Part shown: in pieces, positions 7,561-7,674 of the stretch
Position numbering within the stretch: position 1 is the stretch's first letter
Layout: each line of letters opens with the position of its first letter
Origin: Alphaproteobacteria bacterium
GTDB lineage: Bacteria > Pseudomonadota > Alphaproteobacteria > UBA828
Assembly (NCBI GenBank): GCA_018668475.1
Contig: JABJCZ010000218.1
Location: 1 to 7,674 of the forward strand
Reading direction: 5' to 3'
DNA: 7,674 bases
Notes under the pieces: generated by a model
Database searches by the model: none
Told to the model about the DNA's origin: nothing
The model's input: the letters and a program-made list of their open reading frames with translations, nothing else
Position numbers and translations under genes: made by a program

Positions 7561-7674
7561 GGTGCACCCTCGCCGGATGAATTGATCATATGGGCACGCC
7601 CGGCACGGCGCGTCGCCGGTAAAATGCCGGGCAATGAATAATCAAGCACGGTAACGAATTCCAGTCGATCCCAC
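7557..7674 (-). CDS. mreC: MreC, C-terminal end (partial)
   Basis: The last 38 codons of the periplasmic scaffold MreC, which forms filaments and contacts PBP2. The frame runs in from the right edge as WDRLEFVTVLDYSLPG and ends in a short polar tail, SSGEGAP, with the TGA at 7557-7559. The pattern of a DRLEFV strand, a hydrophobic strand and then a disordered tail matches the end of the MreC beta-rich domain. Its position directly before mreD is the standard order. Only about a tenth of the protein is present, so the call rests on context as much as on sequence. The stop overlaps the ATG of the possible micro-ORF. Confidence 0.82.
   Translation of the reverse strand, partial: WDRLEFVTVLDYSLPGILPATRRAGRAHMINSSGEGAP
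7567..7571 (-). promoter_or_regulatory. Shine-Dalgarno-like site ahead of the mreC-mreD micro-ORF
   Basis: GAGGG on the minus strand, six bases before the ATG at 7560 and inside the last codons of mreC (GEG of the C-terminal SSGEGAP). The spacing is near ideal. It is the main sign that the ATG overlapping the mreC stop could be used, though here the bases are also constrained by the mreC codons. Confidence 0.35.

Noticed and set aside
1..7674. Search by eye for a novel defence system, mobile element, CRISPR array, tRNA or riboswitch
   Set aside because: Nearly all of the window is accounted for by the kinase and the elongasome genes. I found no terminal inverted repeats, spaced direct repeats, integrase/transposase motifs or tRNA-like folds.

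Overview
The window is a stretch of alphaproteobacterial chromosome with two blocks of genes facing each other. The gene order mreC-mreD-mrdA-rodA, the character of the proteins (RodA with 'GAQRWVAIGP', PBP2 with 'FHCWRRGGHG') and a PAS-rich hybrid kinase with an 'HDFNN' phosphorylation site all suggest Alphaproteobacteria. A Rhodospirillales-like lineage is my best guess, but this rests on remembered sequence style and not on a search.

Positions 1-3806 (+) hold one very large hybrid sensor histidine kinase whose N-terminus lies outside the window. The visible part has seven consecutive PAS modules, a histidine phosphotransfer/dimerisation domain (H893), an ATPase domain and a C-terminal receiver domain (D1183). 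Residue numbers count from the in-frame Met at position 42. Five central PAS modules repeat with an almost perfect 128-residue period. No transmembrane segment is visible in the part that can be read. A 62-base gap (3807-3868) separates it from the next gene, which converges on it.

Positions 3869-7674 (-) hold the distal part of the rod-shape (elongasome) operon. Read on the minus strand the order is: the last 38 codons of mreC, a possible 19-codon micro-ORF, mreD, mrdA (PBP2, transpeptidase) and rodA (SEDS glycosyltransferase). The genes are tightly packed: ATGA overlaps join mrdA to rodA, mreC to the micro-ORF, and the micro-ORF to mreD. Together the products form the membrane machinery that makes lateral-wall peptidoglycan. 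RodA polymerises lipid II, PBP2 cross-links and activates RodA, and MreC/MreD link this pair to MreB filaments. mreB itself would be expected just beyond the right edge.

I see no RNA gene, mobile element, CRISPR array or defence system. Most of the window is well-understood core biology. The points most worth a second look are the isometric PAS array, the stitched micro-ORF between mreC and mreD, and a Cys3His cluster in PBP2 that lines up with a zinc site known from another PBP2.
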